Shown: positions 10,214 through 18,113 of the stretch, piece by piece | Numbering within the stretch: the stretch's first letter is position 1 | Layout of the letters: every line of letters begins with the position of its first letter | Assembly (NCBI RefSeq): GCF_011290365.1 | Contig: NZ_CP049786.1 | Location: 4,030,001-4,094,000 of the forward strand | Source: Leclercia sp. 29361 | GTDB taxonomy: Bacteria; Pseudomonadota; Gammaproteobacteria; Enterobacterales; Enterobacteriaceae | DNA: 64,000 nt | Direction of reading: 5' to 3' | Notes under the pieces: generated by a model | The model's database searches: none | Seen by the model: the letters and a program-made list of their open reading frames with translations, nothing else | What the model was told of the DNA's origin: nothing | Position numbers and translations under genes: made by a program

Positions 10214-10984
10214 TCAGCCTTGGGCAAGTTCTCGGCAGGCGCGCACCGCGCTGAGTGCCGCCAGAGTGGAGGTTTTGGGGTTAGAGGCCAGCGGCAGCCC
10301 GCTCAGCTCCAGATGGAACTCGCCAAACAGGCCTTCGACGTGCAGCGTGTGGGTATTGCGTTTCGTTGCCGGGTCGACCATCAGCTGTACGCGGGTGTCG
10401 TCCATCCCCACACCGCCGAGCGCCACGGTGGCCGCCACGTTGGCATTCGCCGGGAACAGGCGCGCCGCCTCGCGGGCGCTGCCTTCAAAGAATACCTGGG
10501 CAACGGACACCGCGTTAAGATCGATAAGCTGCTCGGCATAGCTGCCGCGCCAGCTGGCCGGGCTTTTGCGCGACTGATAGGTCACGCGTTCCAGTCCGCC
10601 CTCTTTCGCCGCCGCCAGCCCGTCGATACCGGCAACCGCACCGGAGAGCAGCGTCAGCTTGCCGCCCGCCGCAAGCAGGCGTTGCTCCAGCGCGCTGTCC
10701 GCCAGCGCACCGGTGGAGATGACCGCCAGATGCCAGCCGCGACCTAAAATCGCTTCCCCATACTGCGCCACCGCCTGCTGGCTGGCGCACTCCAGCACCA
10801 GATCGGGCGTTTCAGCGCACGCCATCGGGGAGGTCAGGACCACCACCGCATCGCCAAACTGCGCGCGAATTGCCGCGTGGTGAGATTCACGCGCCACAAT
10901 CCAGCCGATAGCCACACCGGCGGGAAGGCGCTCAATCACCGCCTGCGCCATCGCCCCGAAGCCAATTAACATGATCTTTTTCAT
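10214..10984 (-). CDS. Aspartate dehydrogenase (NadX)-like protein
   Basis: A 256-residue protein with an N-terminal Rossmann GFGAMA motif and the C-terminal aspartate dehydrogenase (DUF108-type) domain. The conserved stretch runs from DDTRVQLMVDP through NTHTLHVEG and FGEFHLEL to SNPKTSTLAALS, which is diagnostic for this family. Known members oxidise L-aspartate to iminoaspartate with NAD(P). In an aromatic catabolic operon a housekeeping NAD-biosynthesis role is unlikely; it may reduce or oxidise an imino/amino acid intermediate, or handle a 2-oxo acid. Spacing to the genes on either side is 6-9 bp. Family assignment is firm; the reaction is inference. Confidence 0.8.
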   Translation of the reverse strand: MKKIMLIGFGAMAQAVIERLPAGVAIGWIVARESHHAAIRAQFGDAVVVLTSPMACAETPDLVLECASQQAVAQYGEAILGRGWHLAVISTGALADSALEQRLLAAGGKLTLLSGAVAGIDGLAAAKEGGLERVTYQSRKSPASWRGSYAEQLIDLNAVSVAQVFFEGSAREAARLFPANANVAATVALGGVGMDDTRVQLMVDPATKRNTHTLHVEGLFGEFHLELSGLPLASNPKTSTLAALSAVRACRELAQG

Positions 10985-10993
10985 GATGTGTCC

Positions 10994-11788
10994 TTACAGA
11001 TGGCGGCAGAAGCCGCCGGAAACGTCCAGCGCGGCCCCGGTGGTAAAGGAGGCCAGCGGCGAGGCGAGGAACAGCAGCGCCTGCGCGGGCTCCTGCGGTT
11101 TGCCGAGTCGCGCCATCGGAATGCCGCGTTTACGGGCGATATCCGCCGTCCATTCCGGCCAGCTCTGGCTTTTATCCGTCCGGTTTTCAAAGCGGCGCTG
11201 CCACTGGCCCGATTCCACCATGCCAAGCAGGATGGAATTGACGCGGATGCCTTTCCCTACCAGCTCTTTCGAGAGCGTCAGCGTCATGTTCAGCAGCGCG
11301 GCGCGGGCGGCGGAGGTGGCTATCATGTGCTCCTCCGGCTGCAGCGCCAGCAGGGAGTTCACGCAGGTGATGGAGGCGATGTCGGACTGCTCCAGCAGCG
11401 GCTGAAACGCCTGCACCGGGTTGATGACCCCGAACAGTTTGAGTTCGGCTTCGTGCAGCCAGGCCTCGCGCGGGGTGTCATTGAAATGGGCCACATAGCC
11501 CTGCCCGGCGTTGTTGATCAGCATATCCGCCGCGCCAAAGCGATCGTTCACGGCACGGGCAAACGCCAGCACCTCGTCGGCTTTCAGCACGTCGCAGCGG
11601 TAAGCGAAAATCTCCCCGTCCGGGTAGTCGTTTTGCAGCGCGGCGTGGGCGCTGGCGAGACGGTCCGGATCGCGGCCACAGAAGGCCACCTTTGCCCCCT
11701 CGCCCAGCAGCAACCGCAGCGTTTCGAAGCCAATACCAGAAGAACCGCCGGTGACGACCGCTACGCGCCCGTTAATTTGTGCATTCAT
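10994..11788 (-). CDS. Atypical SDR-family protein without the YxxxK motif
   Basis: Short-chain dehydrogenase/reductase fold of 264 residues from the start MNAQINGR. The cofactor motif TGGSSGIG (residues 13-20), NNAG (92-95) and a Ser at 145 are present. Where the catalytic Tyr-x-x-x-Lys should be, the sequence reads MIATS (155-159), so Tyr and Lys are both replaced. It may therefore not work as a standard dehydrogenase. The C-terminal VSGGF motif is normal. The 3' end of the upstream hydrolase gene overlaps its start by 17 bp, indicating translational coupling. A much longer reading frame exists upstream, but it lies wholly inside the hydrolase gene. Confidence 0.8.
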   Translation of the reverse strand: MNAQINGRVAVVTGGSSGIGFETLRLLLGEGAKVAFCGRDPDRLASAHAALQNDYPDGEIFAYRCDVLKADEVLAFARAVNDRFGAADMLINNAGQGYVAHFNDTPREAWLHEAELKLFGVINPVQAFQPLLEQSDIASITCVNSLLALQPEEHMIATSAARAALLNMTLTLSKELVGKGIRVNSILLGMVESGQWQRRFENRTDKSQSWPEWTADIARKRGIPMARLGKPQEPAQALLFLASPLASFTTGAALDVSGGFCRHL

Positions 11789-12542
11789 CGCGCACCTCTT
11801 CATTAATGCGTAAAAGCTGTTGGTTAAAAAAGGCGTTGTTATCGAGATAGCTGGCGTGCCCGGCCTGCGGGATAGCGATAAACGGTACGCCGTAGCGCAG
11901 CGCCAGCCCCTGTACCAGCTCCGGCTGAGTGATCGCGTCCTGCTCGCCGCACCAGACTTCAACGTTGCCTGAGTAGCGCTTCAGCCAGGCATGAATATCG
12001 TCGTGCGTCAGCATCCACGCGGCGGCGAGGTAGCCTTCCGGACGCAGCTTGCGCATTCCCGCCGCGACGGTGGCGATATCCTCCGCACGCGCGCCGGGAC
12101 GCAGTAGTTTCGCGGCGCGGGTCTGGGCGAGGATTTCCCCGCCCAGCGCCATCTGCTGCTCGCGGTTGCGCCAGACCTGCTCGCGCTGCGCCAGTGCGGC
12201 CTGGCCGTAGCCTTGCGCAGCATCTGCCAGCACCAGGTGCATTACGCGATCCGGGAACTTCGCGGCAAAGGCGCTGGCCACCAGCGCCCCCAGCGAATGG
12301 CCGACCAGCACCGCCTGCCAGACACCCGCGCGGTCAAGCATTGCCGCCAGGGCGTCGGCGTAATCACCGGCGTTTGCCCGCTCAACCGCCAGCATCGGGC
12401 TTTCGCCATAGCCGGGCATGTCCCACGCCAGCACGCGAAAGCCGTCCAGCGACATCTGTTTATGCCAGGAGGCTGCACCGGAGCTGATACCGTGCAGCAG
12501 CATCAGCGGAATACCGCTGCCCTGTTCGCGAAACCCCGTCAT
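11772..12542 (-). CDS. Alpha/beta hydrolase, probable meta-cleavage product hydrolase
   Basis: A 256-residue alpha/beta hydrolase. The nucleophile elbow GHSLG places Ser83; Asp202 (CGEQD) and His229 (PQAGHA) complete the triad, and HG at 17-18 forms the oxyanion region. This is the MhpC/BphD-like arrangement, fitting hydrolysis of a C-C bond in an extradiol ring-cleavage product, consistent with the extradiol dioxygenase in the same operon. The chosen start (12542) has GGAGG seven bases upstream; an in-frame extension would run into the cupin gene. An ester or enol-lactone hydrolase role cannot be excluded. Confidence 0.8.
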   Translation of the reverse strand: MTGFREQGSGIPLMLLHGISSGAASWHKQMSLDGFRVLAWDMPGYGESPMLAVERANAGDYADALAAMLDRAGVWQAVLVGHSLGALVASAFAAKFPDRVMHLVLADAAQGYGQAALAQREQVWRNREQQMALGGEILAQTRAAKLLRPGARAEDIATVAAGMRKLRPEGYLAAAWMLTHDDIHAWLKRYSGNVEVWCGEQDAITQPELVQGLALRYGVPFIAIPQAGHASYLDNNAFFNQQLLRINEEVRDECTN

Positions 12543-12550
12543 CGTGCCTC

Positions 12551-13081
12551 CTAGTTCCGCTTCACTTTGGAAAGCGGATGATCGGATGGATAGGTTGGGA
12601 TTTCCGGCTTGTTGGTACCCAGCATGACGCACATCAGCGCCTCTTCTTCGCCGTGGTTGAACAGCCCGCGGTAGATCCCCGCCGGAACGGAAATCAGGTC
12701 ACGCTCGCGCAGCACGGTTTCGGTGTAGTTATCGCCGTCCTGAATCATCAGCGTGATCTGCCCTTTGAGCATAAAGAACACCTCTTCCACATCATCATGC
12801 AGATGCAGCGGCCCTTCGCATTTCGACGGCAGCACCATGGTGGAGAAGGTAAAATGGTCCGCCTGTACGGTGTTGGTGTCGTTCGCCACGCCCGTGGCGC
12901 CGGTGCCGATGTAACGCATCTGGGCGCGGCGATATTTCGGGTCAAAATCGGCCTGAAACTTCAGTGCGTTCCAGTCGTATTTACGGCCTTCGAAGCGCGC
13001 AATGCGCGATTCGACCCACTCTTCCATGGTCAGATGGTCAGGTTTAACGCCTGTTTTTGCAGTTACGGTTGAATCAGTCAT
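12551..13081 (-). CDS. Single-domain cupin protein
   Basis: A 176-residue cupin. Motif 1 has His93, His95 and Glu99/100 (PLHLHDDVEEVFFMLKG). In motif 2 the usual metal-ligand His is replaced by Arg138 (PAGIYRGLFN), so one ligand of the common 3-His-1-Glu set is absent. It could be an isomerase, decarboxylase or sugar-binding-type cupin rather than a ring-cleaving dioxygenase. It sits 10 bp after the MFS permease and 8 bp before the hydrolase in the operon. The product has no signal peptide. The function is unknown. Confidence 0.75.
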   Translation of the reverse strand: MTDSTVTAKTGVKPDHLTMEEWVESRIARFEGRKYDWNALKFQADFDPKYRRAQMRYIGTGATGVANDTNTVQADHFTFSTMVLPSKCEGPLHLHDDVEEVFFMLKGQITLMIQDGDNYTETVLRERDLISVPAGIYRGLFNHGEEEALMCVMLGTNKPEIPTYPSDHPLSKVKRN

Positions 13082-13091
13082 AACACTCTCC

Positions 13092-14348
13092 TCAGTAACG
13101 TCTCAGCAGCGGCAGTAACAGGAGGCAGCCCACCGCCGCCATCACCGCCAGAAAAATCATTCCGGAATCCATGCTGTGGGTGTAGGCGATTAGCGCACCC
13201 ATCACCGCCGGCGACAGCGCGCCCGCAAAGTTTCCCAGCCCGTTGAAAATGCCGCCCGCCGTGGCGCTCACCCGTGGATGGGTGGCTTTTGCCAGCAGGG
13301 CGAAAATGTTGGGTGCACCGGTGCCCCACATAAAGGTGCTAAAGCTCATCGCCGCGATAACGGTCAGCGGAGTATCGAGGTGCATCACCGCCGCCAGCCC
13401 TACCGCTGCACCCGCCATGGAGATAAAGCAGGCCGCCGCACGCTTATCGACCCGGTCCGAGAGCCATGCGCCAATCACCTCCCCCGCCAGCATGGCGATG
13501 AACGGCATCGACGACAGCCAGCCCGCATGCTCCAGATGGATGCCTTTGCCCTTAATCAGATACCCCGGCAGCCAGCCGTTGATGCCCCACAGGTACGTGA
13601 GAAACGCGATGTTAAAGATGCAGATGATCCAGAAGTGCGGGCTAACAAACAGCTCGCGCCGGGCCGTACGACGTTCATCCTGCGAGGCCTGTGATGTTGT
13701 GGGTTTGGCCTCCAGCCGGATGCCGCGCAGACCAATGCGTACAAACAGCAGTACCGGCACGGTGAGCATCGCCATCACAAAGAAGGTGCTCTGCCAGCCG
13801 AAGGTGTTCAGCAGCCAGATAGAGAGCGGAAAACCGATCGCCGCCCCCACGGGCGTGCCCAGCAGCCACAGCATGGTGGCGCGCGCCTGCAGATGCTGCG
13901 GGAAGTTATGCCGCACGATGGCGAAGGCCAGCGGGAACAGCGGCCCCTCCGCCACGCCGAGCAGAATGCGCAGGACAATCATCAGCGTGTAGTTATGGGT
14001 AAAGCCCATCGCCACCATCAGCACACACCACACCACCATCATCCCGGTGAGCAGGCGCAGCGGCACGATTTTGTCCCCCAGCCCGCTGAGAAAGACCGAG
14101 GAAAAGCCGTAGCTCAGCAGGAAGGCGCTCATCAGAATGCCGAGCCGCGTGGTATCGAAATCAATCCCCATCGCCTGCTGGAAATGCGTGTCGGAAAACA
14201 GCGCTGCAATGCTGATTTTGTCGAAAAACGCCAGCAGCACGCAGGCCAGCAGCGACAGCGGAATGGCCCAGCGCACCGCTTTTTCAGGCGTGCGGGTGCC
14301 CTCACCGCCTGCCTCAACGGGCGCGGTGTTGGTCTCTAAAGTGGTCAT
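13092..14348 (-). CDS. MFS permease 1 of the catabolic island (anion:cation symporter type)
   Basis: A 418-residue 12-TM major facilitator. After a hydrophilic N-terminus, the first helix begins at AIPLSLLACVLLAFFDK, and the LRILLGVAEGPLFPLA segment resembles ACS-type transporters of organic anions. The region around residues 205-230 is the expected central cytoplasmic loop. It lies in the operon between the ferredoxin reductase and the cupin gene. It shares its layout and the LGIAEGPLF-like motif with the divergent MFS gene at 20186, so the island carries two related permeases. The likely substrate is a carboxylated aromatic or a pathway intermediate; this is inference from context. Confidence 0.85.
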   Translation of the reverse strand: MTTLETNTAPVEAGGEGTRTPEKAVRWAIPLSLLACVLLAFFDKISIAALFSDTHFQQAMGIDFDTTRLGILMSAFLLSYGFSSVFLSGLGDKIVPLRLLTGMMVVWCVLMVAMGFTHNYTLMIVLRILLGVAEGPLFPLAFAIVRHNFPQHLQARATMLWLLGTPVGAAIGFPLSIWLLNTFGWQSTFFVMAMLTVPVLLFVRIGLRGIRLEAKPTTSQASQDERRTARRELFVSPHFWIICIFNIAFLTYLWGINGWLPGYLIKGKGIHLEHAGWLSSMPFIAMLAGEVIGAWLSDRVDKRAAACFISMAGAAVGLAAVMHLDTPLTVIAAMSFSTFMWGTGAPNIFALLAKATHPRVSATAGGIFNGLGNFAGALSPAVMGALIAYTHSMDSGMIFLAVMAAVGCLLLLPLLRRY

Positions 14349-14373
14349 GTCTCCCCCTACGGGTGCGCGTTTT

Positions 14374-15561
14374 TTATCGCAGTGACATCAGTGAAAAGGT
14401 GGGGTCGGCGAGCGGCACGTCCGATAAATCACGCCCGGCCGCCATCCAGCGCTTCGCCAGTTTGACGGTGCGTGCATCGTTGAACGCCACCAGCTGCGTC
14501 AGCCGCCCGTTCGCATCCAGCGAGAAGAACAGTGACTCCTCACGCACTATCGTGTTGCTACCCGGCTGCGGAATGCCGAGGATCTGAATATTGTGCTGGT
14601 ATTGATCCGACCACAGCCAGGGCGCGTCGTCGTAGCCTGGCGCATCGGGGTTGAGCATCGCCTTCGCTGTCGCCACCGCCTGATTCTGGGCGAAGGCCCA
14701 GGACTGAATACACAGGCCGTGATGATGATGCTGTGCGACGTCCCCCGCGGCGAAGATGAACGGATCCGAGGTGCGGCCCTGGGCATCCACCACGATCCCG
14801 CGCCCGGTGCGAAGCCCGGCGTCGCGCGCCAGCTCGAGATTGAGATCGACACCGATCCCCACCACCACCGCATCAAAAGTTTCCCGCTTACCGTCGCAAT
14901 GAATCACCGGCAGACCCTTGTTATCTTCCAGCTCCAGCGCACCGCAGCCGGTACGGATATCCACCCCCTGCTCGCGATGGATCTTTTCTAACTGCTGAGA
15001 TACCTCGCCGCTCACCGAACGCATGCACAGCGCGGACTGCTGCTCGAACAGCGTGACCGCCACGCCGCTTTTGCGCGCGGAAGCGGCAATTTCCAGGCCG
15101 ATCCAGCCGCCGCCGATGATGGCCAGTTTTTTACTTTCCGACAGACGACGCTTCAGGCGCTGCGCGTCCTGCCAGTGGCGCAGGGTAAACACCTGCGGAT
15201 GCTTCGCCCACGCCTCGCCCGGCAGGCGCGCCCGCCCCCCGGTGGCCAGCAAAAGCATGTTGTAACTAAGGCGCTCGCCGTTACTTAAAGCGATCGTTTT
15301 CGCCTCGCGATCGATCTGTTCAGCACGTAGCGGTCGGTACCAGCTCAGGTTCAGCGTCTGCTGCGCCTCTTCGGTAAACAGGCGCGGGAGGGTTGCGTCC
15401 GGCTCCAGAAGAGACGCTTTTGACAGCGGCGGACGCTCGTAGAAATCCCATTCCTCTTCCGCCACCACGCAAATCTCGCCGTCAAAGCCCTGGTCGCGCA
15501 GGGTCTTTGACGCCCAGCCGCCCGCCTGACCGCCGCCGATAATGACTATGCGCGAGGTCAT
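14374..15561 (-). CDS. FAD-dependent ferredoxin reductase of the Rieske oxygenase
   Basis: A 395-residue pyridine nucleotide-disulfide-type flavoprotein. The FAD site GGGQAGG is near residue 9, a second dinucleotide site IIGGGWIGLE near residue 150 binds NAD(P)H, and the C-terminal FAD motif FAAGDVA is present. This is the layout of BphA4/HcaD-type reductases that pass electrons from NADH to a Rieske ferredoxin, fitting the ferredoxin at 19451. Its ATG overlaps the stop of the extradiol dioxygenase gene (ATGA), indicating coupled translation. Confidence 0.85.
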   Translation of the reverse strand: MTSRIVIIGGGQAGGWASKTLRDQGFDGEICVVAEEEWDFYERPPLSKASLLEPDATLPRLFTEEAQQTLNLSWYRPLRAEQIDREAKTIALSNGERLSYNMLLLATGGRARLPGEAWAKHPQVFTLRHWQDAQRLKRRLSESKKLAIIGGGWIGLEIAASARKSGVAVTLFEQQSALCMRSVSGEVSQQLEKIHREQGVDIRTGCGALELEDNKGLPVIHCDGKRETFDAVVVGIGVDLNLELARDAGLRTGRGIVVDAQGRTSDPFIFAAGDVAQHHHHGLCIQSWAFAQNQAVATAKAMLNPDAPGYDDAPWLWSDQYQHNIQILGIPQPGSNTIVREESLFFSLDANGRLTQLVAFNDARTVKLAKRWMAAGRDLSDVPLADPTFSLMSLR

Positions 15562-16484
15562 ACCGCCTCCGGCTTTTTCTGCTGACGGCGCGTGTCGTGG
15601 TCAATGCCGCCTTCCACCGCCCATTCGGTAAAGGAGATGAGAGAGTGTTCCAGCTCCCGCGGCTGCCAGTTCTCCGTCAGGTAATCGTCATTGGTGTAAT
15701 ACTCAAACGCGCCGCCGGTCGGACTGTTGACGTACCAGAAGTAGGCCGACGACACCGGGTGACGACCAGGCCCAATAAAGGTGCTCCAGTCGTTTTTGTT
15801 CATCGCAATGCCGCCGCCGATGACTTCATGAATATCGCGCACGGTAAAGGCCACGTGGTTCAGGCCGCGCTTACGGTTGGGCAATTGCAGCAGAAACAGG
15901 TTGTGATGGCCGCCGCGCACGCCGCAGCGCAGAAACACGGCGCGGTTGATATAGCGATCCGAGACCTGGAAGCCGAGCACCTCGCGATAGAATTTTTCCA
16001 CCGCCGCCAGTTCTTCCACGAAGAACACCACGTGCCCGACGTTTATCGGCTGGGCACGGTCATAAACCGGGCTTGGGGTGTCGATTCGGCGGGCATCGCC
16101 CCACTGGTTAATCGGCTCGACGTTCAGCTCTACGTCAGTCTGCTGGCTGACCTGCACGCGCAACGTCATGCCGTTCGGGTCGAGGCACTCCAGCGCATCG
16201 CCCACTTCGCGATAACCGGGTTGCTGCGCAAGCTTCGGGCGCAGCGCATCCAGATCGCCCTGCGTGGCCACCGCCCAGGTCATGCGGCGCAGGGTGTTGC
16301 CCGCTTCAAACGCCGGCGGCAGGTCGCTACTGTCGATCGGGTTGAGCTCCACGCGCGCGCCGCTTAAGGTGGTAAAACGCTGGCCGCTGGCATCGCCCGT
16401 CAGGCCAAAATCACGCATAAATTTGGCGCAGTGCGTCAGGTCTTCAACGCCAAATTCCAGCTTTTCAATTCCGGTTACACTCAT
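15558..16484 (-). CDS. Type I (VOC) extradiol ring-cleavage dioxygenase
   Basis: A 308-residue two-domain vicinal-oxygen-chelate protein. The Fe(II) triad of type I extradiol dioxygenases is clear in the C-terminal domain: His151 (INVGHVVFF), His210 (GLNHVAFTV) and Glu261 (GGAFEYYTNDD). It should cleave a catechol next to its hydroxyls. The N-terminal domain (residues 10-110) is the degenerate, metal-free copy typical of the family. I chose the start at MSVTGIEK because a GAGG sequence precedes it; two upstream in-frame starts add four to eight residues. It overlaps the reductase gene by four bases. The substrate catechol is not identifiable from sequence. Confidence 0.88.
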   Translation of the reverse strand: MSVTGIEKLEFGVEDLTHCAKFMRDFGLTGDASGQRFTTLSGARVELNPIDSSDLPPAFEAGNTLRRMTWAVATQGDLDALRPKLAQQPGYREVGDALECLDPNGMTLRVQVSQQTDVELNVEPINQWGDARRIDTPSPVYDRAQPINVGHVVFFVEELAAVEKFYREVLGFQVSDRYINRAVFLRCGVRGGHHNLFLLQLPNRKRGLNHVAFTVRDIHEVIGGGIAMNKNDWSTFIGPGRHPVSSAYFWYVNSPTGGAFEYYTNDDYLTENWQPRELEHSLISFTEWAVEGGIDHDTRRQQKKPEAV

Positions 16485-16502
16485 CGTTCGTTGCCTCATC
16501 TG

Positions 16503-16544
16503 GCCCAAATTGGGCGTAAAACATGCCCGACGCAGTCAAGCGTC
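16503..16544. promoter_or_regulatory. Palindromes in the iclR-dioxygenase gap
   Basis: GCCCAAATTGGGC (16503-16515) is a perfect inverted repeat and GACGC-N6-GCGTC (16529-16544) is a second. They fill the longest gap inside the operon (78 bp), directly after the IclR gene. They could be an internal operator, promoter control site or attenuating hairpins; no T run is seen. Confidence 0.4.
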
Positions 16545-16562
16545 TGACGTTAACTCGCTGAT

Positions 16563-17360
16563 TTAACTGGCCTGTGACAAATACCCTAAGAAGCCAGAAA
16601 TTTTATCCGCCGCCAGACGGACGTCGTTTTGCAGGCGCTCGCGGTCGGTTTGCGGGATCTCTTCCGACGGCACCAGAATGCTCACCACCGCTGCGACGCG
16701 ATGGCTTCGGTCATATACCGGGTAGACGATGGAGGAGATGCCGTGGCGGAAGAAGGATTCGCCGATCACATACCCGCGGGCTTTGTCCTGCTGCACCATC
16801 TGCCACAGGGCTTCGCGGTCGTGGAGCTGTCCCGGCGTGTTGCCCGGCAGGCGTTCGTGCGGGAACAACTGTTCAAAATCGGCGCGGGAAATATCGGTCA
16901 GCAGCATGCGTCCCAGGGACGTACAGTGCACCGGTAAACGGGTACCAATGCTGACCTGATTGATGCGCGACCCGGCGGCGCTGACGCGGGCGACGTAGAT
17001 GATGTCGCGTCCGTCGCGGATCGCCAGATGGCTGCTGCACTGGCTTACGTCACGCAGCTGTTCGATGACCGGCTGGCCGACCTGGGCCACATCCAGCGAG
17101 GCGATGTACTCAAAGCCCAGACGCAGCACATTCATGCCCAGCGAGAAGGTATTGGTGCGCGCGTTACGCTCCAGAAAGCCCATGTACTCCAGCGTCTGGA
17201 CCACGCGGTAGGCGGTAGCCTTCGGCATATCCACCAGCCGGTGCAGCTCGGCAAAGGTCAGATCGCGATGCTGCTCGCCAAAGGCCAATAGCAGCTGTAA
17301 ACCGCGCTCTAGCCCCGGCACCAGATACTTCACTTCCTGATCGTTTGCCATAATCGCCAT
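16563..17360 (-). CDS. IclR-family transcriptional regulator of the catabolic operon
   Basis: A 265-residue protein with an N-terminal winged helix (FAELHRLVDMPKATAYRVVQTL, residues about 35-60) and a C-terminal IclR effector-binding domain (GTRLPVHCTSLGRMLL, GYVIGESFFRHGISSIVYPV). Many IclR members control aromatic catabolism. It is encoded inside the operon, 3 bp after the SDR dehydrogenase gene, so it would be autoregulated. The palindromes at 19794-20123 are the best candidate targets. An alternative start three codons downstream (MANDQEV) is possible. The effector is unknown. Confidence 0.88.
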   Translation of the reverse strand: MAIMANDQEVKYLVPGLERGLQLLLAFGEQHRDLTFAELHRLVDMPKATAYRVVQTLEYMGFLERNARTNTFSLGMNVLRLGFEYIASLDVAQVGQPVIEQLRDVSQCSSHLAIRDGRDIIYVARVSAAGSRINQVSIGTRLPVHCTSLGRMLLTDISRADFEQLFPHERLPGNTPGQLHDREALWQMVQQDKARGYVIGESFFRHGISSIVYPVYDRSHRVAAVVSILVPSEEIPQTDRERLQNDVRLAADKISGFLGYLSQAS

Positions 17361-17363
17361 ACC

Positions 17364-18113
17364 TTAGTTAAAGACAAAACCGCCGTTGACCGGGATCAGC
17401 TGTCCGGTGATGAACCGCGACAGATCGCTTAACAGCCAGACCACGCTGCCGGTGACATCCTCCGGCTGCTGTGCGCCCGTTAACGCGCGGCCATTTTCGT
17501 AGAGCTGATGCCGTTCGGCGGGCACATATTCGGTTGCTTCGACGCGGGTTAACCCTGGGGCGATGGCGTTGATGCGAATGCGTTTTTCACCCAGCTCGCG
17601 CGCCATTGAGCGGGTCATGGCAATCACGGCCCCCTTGCTGGCGACATAGGCCATCAGGCGCGGCGCGCCCCACAGCGCAGTATCGGACGCTACGTTCACG
17701 ATCCCCGCCCCTTCGCGCAGCAGCGGCACTGCGGCGCGCGTCACCAGCCAGGTGCCTTTGACGTTCACGCTCATCACCCGATCCCAGAGATCCGGATCGT
17801 AATCGAGCATGTTTTTGCCGCCCACGCCGGTGGCCATTGCCGCGTTGTTCACCAGCCCGTCAATCTGCCCCTGCTCGCCAATGGCGCTGAAGACCTGCTC
17901 GATGGAGTGCTGATCGGCCAGATCGATAACGTGCGATTCGATCGCATAGCCCTGCTCGCGCAGCCGGTGGGCGCTCTCGGCCAGCTCGCCTTTGAGGATG
18001 TCGCACATCACCACCGCCGCGCCCTGCTCCGCGCAGGCCTGGGCAAAGTGGTAGCCCAGCCCGCGCGCGGCGCCGGTCACAACGATACGTTTTCCGCTTA
18101 ACAGCCCGTTCAT
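17364..18113 (-). CDS. SDR dehydrogenase, probable cis-dihydrodiol dehydrogenase
   Basis: A 249-residue classical SDR with cofactor motif TGAARGLG (residues 13-20), NNAA (89-92), and an intact catalytic set Ser143, Tyr156, Lys160 (AYVASK). An acidic residue (Asp38, MCDIL) after the second strand suggests NAD preference. Its ATG shares a base with the Rieske alpha subunit stop (TGATG), the tightest coupling possible, which supports action on the oxygenase product: oxidation of a dihydrodiol to a catechol. The reaction is inferred from context. Confidence 0.82.
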   Translation of the reverse strand: MNGLLSGKRIVVTGAARGLGYHFAQACAEQGAAVVMCDILKGELAESAHRLREQGYAIESHVIDLADQHSIEQVFSAIGEQGQIDGLVNNAAMATGVGGKNMLDYDPDLWDRVMSVNVKGTWLVTRAAVPLLREGAGIVNVASDTALWGAPRLMAYVASKGAVIAMTRSMARELGEKRIRINAIAPGLTRVEATEYVPAERHQLYENGRALTGAQQPEDVTGSVVWLLSDLSRFITGQLIPVNGGFVFN

